DNA of 64,000 nucleotides from Chlorokybus atmophyticus. Lineage: Eukaryota > Streptophyta > Chlorokybophyceae > Chlorokybales > Chlorokybaceae. The DNA lies in NCBI GenBank assembly GCA_009103225.1, contig RHPI01003516.1, positions 112,331-176,330 on the forward strand. The letters are read 5' to 3'. The position numbers and the translations under genes were made by a program. This document shows positions 47,405 through 58,686 of this stretch, in pieces. Under the pieces are notes generated by a model. It saw nothing but the letters and a program-made list of their open reading frames with translations. It did not search any database and had not been told where the DNA came from. How positions within the stretch are numbered: the stretch's first letter is position 1; every line of letters starts with the position of its first letter.

Positions 47405-48377
47405 CCATTGGTCTACACACACTTTGTTTGCCCTATACACTCTGGTTACCGCTGAGCTGCTCTACTGGTAATTCTCCAAGTGTGGCTGTTGCTTGTGCAA
47501 TTACTGATAACAGTGGAGTGTGTGCCTTTGTGCAACTTGGAGATCTAGCAGCAGATCAGCTCAGGCACAATCGCCACAATTGTGTTCACAACAACATAGT
47601 GACTTGCAGATTAGCTACATTACAACTATACTACACAACAACTACCAAACTACTACCAAACTATACAACTACACAACAACAACAACTACACAACTACCAA
47701 ACTACCACCAAACTATAGGCCTTGTGCAAGGATGACGCAAAGATCTGACCTTGCACTTTGTATTACCTCATGGCCATAACACAGCCTGCAAGGCAAAGCG
47801 GGTTGCGCTCAAAACTGTTGGACACAAATCAGGCATGCAAGCGCCTAACACTGGCAGTAGAATTGCCCAAACATGCTGTTGGAAAAACCCCTCACAACTG
47901 CACTCGCATATGCACAAATACAAGGTATGTTTGCGCAGCAGAAGAAGTGAACACGGACTTTTGCGACACACGCGCGCATACACACACATGAGGGCTTGCA
48001 ATCAACTGCCCCAGCTGACTGGACACCATACACACACATGCACATTCATGTGATACGCATGCAAGGATGCATGTATCTGTCCCTGTTGTCGCTGGAGCTC
48101 TTGCCAACTTCTTGGGCACCGTTACTGGCGGTGTCCTGCAAACACGCTGCAGGCAATGCTCAACCTGTTGATAGCAGCTGTAAGAATGCCAAGACACCCA
48201 AAACACAGAGCCAAATACTCTGATCCGAGTCTCATCCACAAACACACCATGCCTGGCATGCGAGCTCTGGTTTGCCTGCTGTCTTGAAAGCAGCCGGCTG
48301 GATCATCATACCCTCTGTTGAATGCAAGCATCTGAGTCAAGACCAAATACCTACCTCATGTTCGACGATTACTACAC
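47405..48377. other. No gene assigned; ACTACCAAACT-rich patch
   Basis: The tract 47620-47715 is a degenerate ACAACTACCAAACTAC repeat. The minus-strand frame 47892-48245 contains FVDETRIRV, loosely like the middle of a DDE transposase, but the match is too weak to call. Confidence 0.35.
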
Positions 48378-50003
48378 TGGACCTAAAGCGACCGGCCATT
48401 GATGAATGGTAGTTGTGTACCTGTGGATCACACACCGTAGTAAACAAACAGTAGAGTCAGAAATAGAGCAGGGAAATAATTTTTGAGAGACACAATGCTA
48501 GCGCAAGCACACACAGAAAGAACACCTTTGCCGCAAGGCCACTGAGGGGTTATGCCCAAGGCTGCCCCAGCGGCTTGCAGCAAACACCTTTTTGCCGCAG
48601 CACATGCAAGGCCACTGAGGGGTTATGCCCAAAGCTGCCCCAGCGGCTTGCAACAAACACCTTTTGTGCCGCAGCACAGGTAAGGCCACTGAGGGGTTAT
48701 GCACAAGGCTGCCCCAGCGGCTTGCAGCCAACACCTTTTTGCTGCAGCACAGGTAAGGCCACTGAGGGGTTATGCACAAGGCTGCCCCAGCGGCTTGCAG
48801 CCAACACCTTTTTGCCGCAGCACAGGCAAGGCCACTGAGGGATTATGCACAAGGCTGCCCCAGCGGCTTGCAGCAAACAACTTTTGTGCCGCAGCACAGG
48901 TAAGGCCACTGAGGGGTTATGCACAAGGCTGCCCCAGCGGCTTGCAGCCAACACCTTTTTGCCGCAGCACAGGCAAGGCCACTGAGGGATTATGCACAAG
49001 GCTGCCCCAGCGGCTTGCAGCAAACAACTTTTGTGCCGCAGCACAGGTAAGGCCACTGAGGGGTTATGCACAAGGCTGCCCCAGCGGCTTGCAGCAAACA
49101 CAGCACGCACAGCACGCACACACATGCATGGCATGCACAAGGAAGCACGGCATGCACGTGTCTGCTTTGTAGCCGCTAGCGCTCCAGCATCGCCGCCGCC
49201 GCCGCCGCCGACATTGCCTAAAACCTGCATGCGAACTGGCTGCTGTAACTCCAAAACCCTAAGTCCATGACCTAAGTCCATAGACCTAAAGCGATCGGCC
49301 ATCGCTGAATGGTAGCTGTTTACCTGTACATGTAGATCACACACCGTAGTTAACCAACAGTAGAATCAAAAATGGAGCAAGGAAATGACTCTTGAGAGAC
49401 ACAATGCTAGCGCAAGCACACAGAAAGAACACCTTTTTGCTGCAGCACATGCAAGGCCACTTAAGGGTTATGCACAAGGTTGCCCCAGCGGCTTGCAGCA
49501 AACACCTTTTTGCCGCAGCACAGGCAAGGCCACTGAGGGGTTATGCCCAAGGCTGCCCCAGCGGCTTGCAGCAAACACCTTTTTGCCGCAGCACAGACAA
49601 GGCCACTGAGGGGTTATGCACAAGGCTGCCCCAGCGGCTTGCAGCCAACACCTTCTTGCCGCAGCACAGGCAAGGCCACTGAGGGATTATGCACAAGGTT
49701 GCCCCAGCGGCTTGCAGCAAACCCCTTTTTGTCGCAGCATAGGTAAGGCCACTGAGGGGTTATGCACAAGGCTGCCCCAGCGGCTTGCAGCAAACACAGC
49801 ACGCACAGCACGCACACACACACACACACATGCATGGCATGCGCAAGGAAGCATGGCATGCACGTATCTGCTGTGTAGCCGCTAGCGCTCAAGCATCGCC
49901 GCCGCCGCCGCCGATGACGACGACCTTGCCTGCGCCGCCGCCGCCGACTTGCCTAAAATCTGCATGCGAAATGGCTTCTGTAACTCCAAAACCCCAAGTC
50001 CAT
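48378..50003. repeat. Segmental tandem duplication carrying a 73-bp minisatellite
   Basis: Two larger units (48378-49279 and 49280-50003) share a head (GACCTAAAGCGA...CACACCGTAGT), a minisatellite block and a tail (AGCACGCACAGCACGCACAC, CCGCCGCCG). The 73-74-bp monomer contains GCCACTGAGGGGTTATGCAC and GCCCCAGCGGCTTGCAG. There are about eight copies in 48525-49105 and five in 49427-49795. Since 73 is not a multiple of three, the open frames here repeat in every phase and are not genes. Confidence 0.93.
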
Positions 50004-50214
50004 GACTTTGCTTATGGTTTTGGAGTTACGTACGGTTGTGAGCGACGTGGGCGGCGGAGTTGGGTTGGTGTCGTGGGCTGGCGCTGTGCTTGCTTAAGTA
50101 CTTGCATCTTTGTTATTGGGTGCGCAATTCGCGGCGTGGAGCAGTCTTGCAGTGCGGCGGCTTGCTCCAGGGTTTTGACAAATGTGCAACAAGGTGCAGA
50201 AAACTCCGTGCTTG

Positions 50215-50830
50215 TTTCTGTTTGCATAAATGCTTGTTTGTGCACAGGGGCGACCTCGTGCTTAAGGCCTCGTGTTTGTGGTTGCAAGAATGCTTGTTTG
50301 TGCACAGGGGCAGCCTCTTGCTTAAGGCCTCGTGTTTGTGGTTGCAAGAATGCTTGTTTGTGCACAGGGGCAGCCTCGTGCTTAAGGCCTCTTGTTTGTG
50401 GTTGCATGAATGCTTGTGCTGGTTGGTGCAGAGGGGCGGCCTCGTGCATTAAGGCCACTTGTTTGTGGTTGCATGAATGCTTGTGCTGGTTGGTGCACAG
50501 GGGCGGCCTCGTGCTCAAGGCCTCTTGTTTGTGGTTGCAAGAATGCTTGTGCTTGTTTGTGCAGAGGGGCGGCCTCGTGCTTAAGGCCTCTTGTGGTTGC
50601 AGGTATGCTTGTGCTGCTCTGGTTGGTGCACAGGGGCGGCCTCGTGCGTTAAGGCCTTTTGTTGGTGTTCCTCTTTGTGCTTGTTGTTTTGCTGAAAACA
50701 CCAGAGCAGCCTGAGAAGCTTGAGGCAACTTAGTCCGACGAATGAATGCTTGTGCTGGTTGGTGCACAGGGGCGGCCTTGTGCTTAAGGCCTCGTGCGTT
50801 AAGGCCTCTTGTCTGTGTTCCTCTTTGTGC
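50215..50830. repeat. 60-bp minisatellite with captured OTU-gene exon piece
   Basis: About nine copies of TGCTTGTTTGTGCACAGGGG, CGGCCTCGTGCTTAAGGCCT and a GTTTGTGGTTGCAAGAA linker. Because 60 is divisible by three, one frame encodes a Cys-rich 20-residue repeat. Between copies, 50697-50744 is a near copy of the downstream gene's second exon (51027-51075), and 50805-50840 repeats its leader. Confidence 0.85.
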
Positions 50831-50867
50831 TCGTCGTTTTGCTTAGTGGCTTACTAGGTTGTTCATC

Positions 50868-53439
50868 ATGCCTGCCAAGCGCAAACTGGTTCGTATTGGA
50901 GACCAGCTGCCTGCAGGTAACTTTGTGATGTTTTAGCTTCTCAGCTCCAATCTCATATTTCTCATGAATTACATGCTTGCTCATACTGGTGCTCAACATG
51001 TATGCCCATTCTCAACAGAGAAGAAGATGAAAACACCAGAGCAGCCTGAGAAGCTTGAGGCAACCCAGTCCGACGAAGACGTCGTGGCTAAAGCAAAAGC
51101 TTATTATAAAGCGTTATTCAGACAGTGGAAAAGTGCCAGACGGACCAAGAAGCGCGACGTGATCTCATGGCCATGATCCATGGGACAACATGGTGCTCGA
51201 CATCAAGGTAGCTCTGCAGAACAGCATGGACTACTGCGCGCTCGATGATGATTCAAAGATGGAGTTATACAAATTCTTGGTGAAGGAGCTCACTCAATGT
51301 GATAAGAAGGCAGCAGCTGGCGGCATAGACCTGGGGGACTTCGTCGACAAACCTGAAGCTAGCCCTTCAACCTCGCGCACTCACATTTGGGAGTCTGGTT
51401 TGCCTGCTGAATAAACGGGTGCTGAGAGAAGGCTGGGTGGGTTGTTGAAGGAGAAAGGCCTGCGTGTGTTTAATGCCTATGGTGATGGGAATTGCATTTA
51501 CTACTGCATTGCCCAGTCGCGCCCCACCATAAACGCTGGATGCCTGCAGCACGAGAAAGCACTTGACAAAGAGGATTTTGGGCGCAGCATTGTGCTGGAC
51601 AAAGGACGAGAGCTGCCACTCGCAGTGCAAGCAGTCAAGCCATGCAAGTTGTGTGCCAAGCAGGTCAACCTTGATTGGTTGAAGAAGTTTCGCAACTACC
51701 TAGCTTCAGACATGGGCAAGGACTACGAGCATTGTGCTGCAAGATTGCATTTGGAGGAGCATATCAAGAACGATGATGATAAAGGCGTTATTGCTCTATC
51801 CAAATTGATTGCTCACAAGACTGTTTATGCAGATGAACTGCACTTGGCTTTTATGGCGCAAATGCTCGGCATTCGCATCGGCACATTGCAGAATATTGCA
51901 GATGCAGCTGGCAGGTACTGCTTAAACGGAAAAATTGGGCGCACTTTTCGAGGGTGCAGATGGGAGCTACTTCCAAACAACCACCAACAAAAAAGGTAAA
52001 CAAGAACGGAAGTACGTGAAACCGGTCATGCTGCTTGGCGAGGATGTTGATGACCCGGCCGGTCATGTGATCATTGGCAATACGAGTCCGGGCTCGAAGG
52101 AGGCGCATTACTTGTCCATTGGTGATCACAGTGGCAAGCTCTCCTAGGAGTTTGGTGACATGCCATCAGAAATCAGCCATTTCCTTTACCCCAATGGTTT
52201 GCCAACATCAGCGCTCAGCGCAAACTCTGCGCCTCTCCATACGCCCTCGTCTTGCAGTAGACCCCCTGTGCAGGAAGCTGAGGGCCAGGCCAAGCAGGAA
52301 GCCGAGGCGGAGGCCAAGCAGAAAGCTGATGCCGAGGACCCTGCAGCCAAGGCAAAGCAGGAGGCCGAGCACAGGGCCAAGCAGGAACCTGATGCCAAGG
52401 CAAAAGCCAAGCAGGAAGCTGCTAAAGCCAAGGCCAGGCAGGAGGCAGAGACCAAGGCAGCTGATGGTAAAGCCAGGCAGGAGGCTGCTAAAGCCAAGGC
52501 CAGGAAGGATGCTACTGCTAGGGGCAAGCAGGTACTAGTACTCCGGATGTACGGATGAACATGGTCCACATGTCTGCGCATAGTCCACGTGGAACTAAGC
52601 GTGATGCTTTGCAGGTTGATGAGGAGGCTGAGGCTGCTGGGGATGTTCCTTCCGACAGTTCCGACAGCAGTGCTCCAGCACCCGCCACCAAAAAACAAAA
52701 GTCGACGCCAACAAGCGGCCAAGAGCAGACATGCAGCCACTTTGCACGGGGCAAGTGCTGATTCGGCAATCGCTGCAAATTTTCACATGCTGTTGAGAAA
52801 GAGCAAACATGCAGTTACTTTGCGCGTGGCAAGTGCTTGTTTGGCAATCGCTGTAAATTTTCTCACGCTCCACAAATGGCCACCACGCATGCCAGCGCTG
52901 TTGAGAAACTGCATCAGCTGCAGCAGGGCACTCGTACAGTGCAAGGGTTTCACAAGGAGTTTGCACCGTTGTGCATTGTTGCAAAGGTGCCTGAGGCTCT
53001 CAAAGTAGAGCTGTTGCTGAAGGGACTTCGAAAGGAGGTGTTCATTGGGGTCCGAAAGGGTCCTTGCAATCGAGATTGGCGGGGTGATCAGTTCACCCAC
53101 CTCGTGCTTGAAGCCCGACAGTTTGAACATTCCCTGCGTGATATCCAGGATGCAGGCAAGCTCAATCGCAATACCTTTGCGCCAGGCAAAATATCTCGTC
53201 ATAACATGCAGAAACTGGATCGCCTGGAGCGCACCGCAGGCCGAAGGCAGAGCAGGAAGCTGGCCATGAAACTTCACCATAAGCGCGAGCGGGAATTGAT
53301 CGCCGAGCAGCCGACACCTGAGCAGCAGCTGTTCGAACAGCGGGAGGAGGAGCGGCGAAAGAAACGAGAGCACTGTCAGAAGGAGAAGGAGCAGCGGAAG
53401 CAGCGGCAAGAGCAGAAGCAGCAGCAGCAGCAGCAGTAG
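50868..53439 (+). pseudogene. OTU protease + tandem CCCH zinc fingers + Gag-like protein, broken
   Basis: Exon 1 (50868-50916, MPAKRKLVRIGDQLPA) splices to 51019. After a shift near 51165 and a TAA at 51412 comes an OTU cysteine protease core: AYGDGNCIYYCIAQ (catalytic Asp and Cys, about 51480) and, after a shift near 51935, SKEAHYLSIGDHSG with the catalytic His (about 52110). TAG at 52145 precedes a Lys-Gln-Glu-Ala repeat helix. After another shift (52525) come two CCCH fingers, the first interrupted by TGA at 52759 and the second intact (CSYFARGKCLFGNRCKFSH, C-x7-C-x5-C-x3-H). A Gag-like helical segment follows (FHKEFAPLCIVAKVPEALKV, ELLLKGLRKEV), then a charged poly-Gln tail. Confidence 0.8.
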
Positions 53440-53689
53440 CAGTGAAGCACTACACGCCTTGCAGGTTTTTATATACACCTTGCATCAGGCACATAATTGT
53501 TGGCATTGCTGTTATTGACATTTACTGTTGCAGTGCCTGTGCATCTTGGCATTGACAAACAACACTTTGTCTGTTCGTCATACCAACAAGTGTGCTGCAA
53601 GTCATCATTACTACACTCTGACCATCTCAGTAAAATGGTGCATAGTCCACTATGAAGCCCATGGCCTCTAGCAGCAGTCAACCTACATG

Positions 53690-53920
53690 CTCAGAGTAAG
53701 CAGGTGGAATTGCATTTCTTATTTCATGTTCTTCTTCCATCCAGTCAACCTGCATTACTGACTGCCATTGTGCAACCGTGCCACGACAGGATGCCTGGCC
53801 ATACACCGGGTAGATCTGCCTCTCTCCAGGTTGCAATTGCTTGCGCTGTTCCGTGTGGGTGGACAGCTCTCCAAGGGCAGAGTCAGCGTGGCTGCATCTC
53901 AAGTCTGAGCGTAGCGGGGG
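53690..53920 (-). pseudogene. C-terminal fragment of a bacteriophage-type cytosine DNA methyltransferase
   Basis: The minus strand reads GERQIYPVYGQASCRGTVAQ, then WQSVMQVDWMEEEHEIRNAI and PPAYSEHVG, a pattern I associate with the C-terminus of phage and prokaryote C5-methyltransferases. TGA follows HVG where that family usually has Arg-Gln, again a likely CGA-to-TGA change. The fragment is cut at 53920 by the chromovirus LTR. It is a different lineage from the methyltransferase in Gypsy C, as far as the short overlap allows. Confidence 0.5.
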
Positions 53921-54562
53921 TGTAACGATGCTCGTGCTCACATACACAGCACACAAGTCATACAACACATGTGTGCAGCTGAGCACAATCTTCACACCGG
54001 AACCTTGCCTTCACTCGCGCACGCACGCACGCGTCGAGCGCGCACACGCACACGAACACTACTACTTCTCACGCCAAGCAAGAACGCAGCAGTGTGCCTT
54101 GGACCACAACTCCCTCAAGCATGCACCAGCATACTCACAGCAGAGAGCAGAAAACAAAGTTGGTTGCATTACACAGGGTTTTTCTATTTATACAAGCACT
54201 AGGAAGAAATAGCCTAATTAACAGGCATTTCATTATTCACTACCAAATCTAAAGGCAGGTCCAAGTGCAGGCTCCCCGCCACGCGCGTTGGGCCTTCGGC
54301 GGCTGTGTGACTGTGCAGTCCGCGTCACCTGGCACTGCACAGCGCGTGTCCAGTCAGCGGCTGTGTCACAACCGCGTGGCAGGTGGGTCACGTCGCCGAA
54401 TTAGCTGCTGTCGAGCAGGTCGCAGGCGAGTCGCGCGCGGCAGCACAGGCAGGCGCCACATGGGCTTAATAAAGCTCATAAAAGCCCTCATCAAGCCAGC
54501 AAAAAAGGCAAAATAAGTACTTTATGTACAATAAAATACAAAAAATGCCCCAGGCTGTTACA
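53921..54562 (-). repeat. Chromovirus 3' LTR
   Basis: On the minus strand it starts TGTAACAGCC at 54562, just after a polypurine tract, and ends CGTTACA at 53921. Length is 642 bp. It is related to the 665-bp solo LTR at 4109-4773. Confidence 0.85.
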
Positions 54563-54577
54563 CCCCTTCCCCCCCGG
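54563..54577 (-). promoter_or_regulatory. Chromovirus polypurine tract
   Basis: The minus strand reads GGGGGGGAAGGGG directly before the LTR TGTAACA, as expected for the second-strand primer. Confidence 0.8.
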
Positions 54578-55035
54578 GGGAGCTTCGTCCTCGAAGCTGA
54601 CGACTGCCTCCTCTGGCCTTGTAATGTTGCAAGACCTGTTTGGCATTGGTAAAGCTCTCCTCGGGCTGGTATGTCGCCTCGTGCATTGGATAGCCACGCC
54701 ACTTCACCAAATACTTGCGCACGCCTCGGATCAGCTTGTCCGTGACATTGCTTCCACTTCCCACTCAGCCTCACCTTCACGAACCACATCTGGAGGCGGA
54801 CGAGCTGGTGGCTCCCCTCAATAACTTTTAAGAAGCGAGACATGAAAAACAGGGTGCACATGCATGGTATTGGGCAGCTCCAGCTTGTAGGCCACCTTCG
54901 AGATGACCTTGATCACTTTAAAGGGCCCAAACCATCGCTCACTCAGCTTGCGCACCCCCGTGACCAGCTGCACATGCTTGGTTGAAAGCATTACAAGGTC
55001 ACCCTCCTCGAACACAACATCCTTGCGACGCGCAT
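54578..55035 (-). pseudogene. Chromovirus integrase C-terminus and chromodomain
   Basis: The frame has RRKDVVFEEGDLVMLSTKHV, LSERWFGPFKVIKVISKVAY and VHPVFHVSLLKSY, the GPF-type C-terminal integrase region of chromoviral Gypsy elements. After a frame change near 54740 comes a chromodomain, RKYLVKWRGYPMHEATYQPE. Chromodomains direct insertion to methylated-histone chromatin in known chromoviruses. The 5' side is lost where Gypsy C inserted (55036), leaving about 150 residues. It is the only chromodomain in the window. Confidence 0.9.
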
Positions 55036-55883
55036 TGTCATGCCATCTACCCTCGCATGCCAGTTCTTCTCAAGCATGCCTACACCCAGCCCCACGCCCG
55101 GGCTACCAGCATGAAGACCGCGCGAGCCCCAGCCTACTGCTAGCTACTGTATCACTCATGTAGCATGTAGCTAGGGCTACTTTATAGACCTGTCTGTAGG
55201 GACCGCGCGTAGCTGATCAGTTGTAAGTCTGTCAATCACGCATGTGCTATATCAAGTCTTAGGAGATTTCCGAAATAGCATGAGGCCTCGATGTGACCGT
55301 TGGCCTAGTGCCCGCGTGGCACTGCACAGTTATGATTTGACATGTATAAGTAGGAAGTCACGTCACCAGACTGGCTGGTGACACTGTAAGTGAGTACTGT
55401 GAGTACTAGGAGTACTAAGAAGTAAAGACTCTGTTTCTAAAGAGCTTGTAAAGCGACTTGAACTGGAAGCACGCTGCCCCGGTTGCCAAGAATTCCCTTA
55501 CTGCGTGAGACACGGTGCATGCTCTTGTGCGCTGTGCCTGCCATTGCTGTGAGCTTGACGGTGGTGTGTTGTTTCAGTAGTCAGGGTGTTGTATCCACGT
55601 GTTGCACACTCATTCACCTCACTTAACAGTGTATCATTCTATCCACTCATGCAAAGAACTGTGTCCACAGCACTACCTATCGTAGTGGCTTGTTGACTTA
55701 CAGTGTCACCCTCTTTGCACAAGTGAGTGTGTTGCAATCTGCATCAGATAGTGCAGTCTGCACCCAGGGATACATCGCTGGGCATTCGTTATCATTGTCA
55801 TCACATAGTGCGCACAAGCACTAGTGTGTTGGGTGGTAACAGCATCAGGATAGACGGTAGAGCACAAGCACTCTACCCTTTCA
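55036..55883 (+). repeat. Gypsy C 5' LTR
   Basis: 848 bp from TGTCATGCC to CTTTCA, matching 4-851 (inverted) base for base in length and 2931-3720 more distantly. It contains the inverted repeat GTAGAGCACAAGCACTCTAC just before its end. Confidence 0.9.
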
Positions 55884-55887
55884 CCTC

Positions 55888-55899
55888 TGGACCAGCTGT
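55888..55899 (+). promoter_or_regulatory. Possible Gypsy C primer-binding site
   Basis: TGGACCAGCTGT lies four bases after the LTR and starts TGG, as tRNA 3'-end primer sites do. The cognate tRNA was not identified. It overlaps the approach to the gag ATG at 55900. Confidence 0.4.
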
Positions 55900-58686
55900 A
55901 TGAGCAGGCCCACCCCGTTCTCCCCAATAGACGAGGGTGACCTCAGCAGTTGGAGCCCAACCACCAACCTCACCTACGAGCGGACCAGTGACGGAAGCAT
56001 CGACCGCAGCAGCAGAGGCTCGCGCTCCATCTCCAGCTTCACCCCGCTCCACTCTACTCCTCGTCATCCAGCTTCTCCACTATCATCGGACAGCGACGAC
56101 AACGAGATGGAATCTTCCAGTTCAACCACATCCCTGCGCTTCTCCGGACGTGCCGGCACCACCTCGCTGGATGAGTTCATCATCAAGTTCCACTCCAAGA
56201 TGCGGCAGCAAGCACTGAAGAACAAAGACTGGTCAGATGAGATCTCTTTCCACATTGCTGCTCAGTATCTTGATCATGAAGCACACGATGTCTGGAAGTC
56301 CGTTGCTGAACTGCATCGAGTAGACGGCTATGGCGAGCTTGCCAGCACCATAGCATCTGCATCCCTGCACCGTCCAGCAGGTGTCATTCCACCTGCCACT
56401 TCAGTTGCAGTAACAGGCTTGACCATAGCTGCAGCTCTCAAGCAGGCAGAGGAGGAGGAACCAGAGTTGGTACTTGTCAACTTGACCCCTGCAGAAGTTG
56501 AGTCCAAGGAGGCCACACGTCGAGTCCGCATCCTTGACCGTTCTGCCAGCATCATTGAGGAACAAAGAGCTGTACAGCAAGCGGCAGCCGCAGAGTGGGG
56601 TACTCCTCTACCTCCAGCAACACCTGGCTCTCGTGCAGGAGGCATCACTTTCACCCTCGGGTCAGTAGCACTGCGCGCACCAGCCATCACCGTAGGTGCT
56701 GCCATCTCTGATTCTCCACTCAAGGACCTGTACGCTGCCCTGCGCCGTACCTTCCCTCCTCAGACCACCAGCAAGGTTGAGGAACTGAGACGCTTCCGAC
56801 GCAAGCCTCATGAGGATCCCCTCCGCTTGTACTCCAGACTGGAAGGTCTGCTGAAGGACACTGACTACAAGATTGTCAGTGAGGAGGCTGCTGCAGTGAT
56901 ATACGTCAATGAGTTGGATGCTGCTCTGAGCGAGTCGACACGCCTGACTCTGAACTACAGCAGGCCCCTTGGCTACACCCTCAAAAAAGCCTTCGAGACT
57001 GCACAAGCCATCCACAAGCGCTTGGTGTATGAGAAGGCTGTGCTGGACACCAACCGCAGCGCCGTACGGCCTGTAGTCAGCACGACAACTGAGCCTCCTC
57101 GCCGCGACCGTGGCCGGGACGCTCCACCAGCACGCGACAAAGGGAAACGGTCAGCTCATGCTGCACTTGCTGCCCCTGTGCTGTGTCATCGCTGTGGACG
57201 GCATGGGCACTACCAAAAGGAGTGCACCGATGAATACTCAACTTTAGTTTGCGACCACTGTCACAAGACTGGTCATTTGGAGTCAGTCTGCTGGCTCAAG
57301 TTCCCAGAGTTGAGGCCCGCCAACAGCTACAACCACCCTGCCAACAACTTCAGTGGCTACAACAGCAACAACACTGGGGGCCACACTGGCAACCACTTCA
57401 GTGGCTACAATAGCAACAACACTGGGGCCCACAACAGCAACAACGCCAGTGTTCGCAAGGAAGAGCAAGGCTACAGGGGGAAGAACAGACCTCCTCAGCG
57501 TAAGGGACCAGAGACACGTCCGCGCGCTGCTGCTGTTGCCGCCAAGGCTTCAGCCAACCCACCAGCTGATGACCATATGGCAGCCCTCATGGCGCGTATG
57601 GCACGCTTGGAGGAAGACAAGGAGCAGGACTACCGCGCCTGCTACACTGCCCGATGGGCGCTGATGGCTGCAAAACGCGAGAGAGACAGGAACACTCCGT
57701 CCCGCGTGCAACCATCACGACGAGCACGAGGGGAAGCTGCAACAACATCAGCAGGCACCTCCTCCGAAGCCACCAGTGGTGCTGCCTCCGCAGCAACAGC
57801 CACACCGGCTACAACGTCGACTCCACCAATGTCACCAGCACCCACTCCAGTTGCACCACAACCTGGTACACCGATGGGCACCGTGACGCCGACGCTGGTG
57901 AGCACACTGGCAGCAGCCGCCATTTCTACCGAATCTGCACCATTGGGCGGTGCACTTCCCACTGCCGCAGTGCCTCTCTCCGTAGGCGTTGAGACAACTC
58001 TCGCACCACCGACCGATACCGTCACAACTGCCACAATTGCCATCGTCGAGCCCGCTGTCTCTGCAGCGACGCGCGCAGCCACTCTGCCCGCTCTCGACAT
58101 CACTCAGGCTGTCCCAACTGGTCCGCAAGCTGAGCGAGCATGGGAAACCATCCTGCGCGAAGCAGACCCCACTACCATGGCCTTCGGTCGGGGGGGGGAG
58201 CGCACCACACGTGTCGCCCGCAATGATCGCGTCTTCCCGTTACCAGAGGTTCAGACCCTTCCAGCACTCACTCAACACCAGTTAGAAGATGAGATCCTTG
58301 CTGGCACTGCACCTCCGGTGCGTGACAGGGTGTTTTTAATCAGCTACAGCCCACCTGTAGTGTTGGAGTTGGCTCTGCAGCTGTTCTGGGCGTTGCACAA
58401 CAACATGCAGACCGCCCCGCGCCAGCCTGCACGCATGCCAACCACCACCTTTGAACCCAGCCCGTAAGACACGTATCGGGACCGCCGAGACGCCGTCCAG
58501 CAGCGCATCGCCGCCGCAGCCGACCTGCCTTTGGGCACTGATGAAGCACTCGGACCTCCTACAATCGCTCGTCTTCATCAGCGCTACCACGCACTGGAAC
58601 AAGCATATCATTGGCGACAGGATCAAGCTGCCGCCATTGCTGCACGTGAACAAGCTCTTGAAGCTACACGTGCACCAATACCTTAG
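55900..58686 (+). pseudogene. Gypsy C Gag
   Basis: An 855-codon frame from MSRPTPFSPIDEGDLSSWSP ends at TAA 58465, but the same frame stays sensible up to TAG 58684 and beyond. Capsid-like helices occupy about residues 90-400 (LKDLYAALRRTFPPQTTSKV, RKPHEDPLRLYSRLEGLLKD). Two CCHC knuckles follow: CHRCGRHGHYQKEC and CDHCHKTGHLESVC. Asn/Gly repeats of the HFSGYNSNNTG type come next, then a Thr/Ala-rich linker. Gag packs the element RNA. Gypsy B has a leucine codon at the TAA position and Gln at the TAG position, so the stops are secondary. Confidence 0.88.

Noticed and set aside
47892-48245. DDE transposase hint (FVDETRIRV)
   Set aside because: A single short motif without partner residues or flanking fold is not enough.
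48525-50000. Possible CRISPR-like array because of regular 73-bp spacing
   Set aside because: The whole monomer is repeated with no unique spacers, in an intron-bearing eukaryotic genome; it is a minisatellite.
50215-50714. Secreted Cys-rich repeat protein from the 309-codon frame
   Set aside because: The 60-bp period makes open frames inevitable, frames are open on both strands, and no start context or signal peptide is seen.
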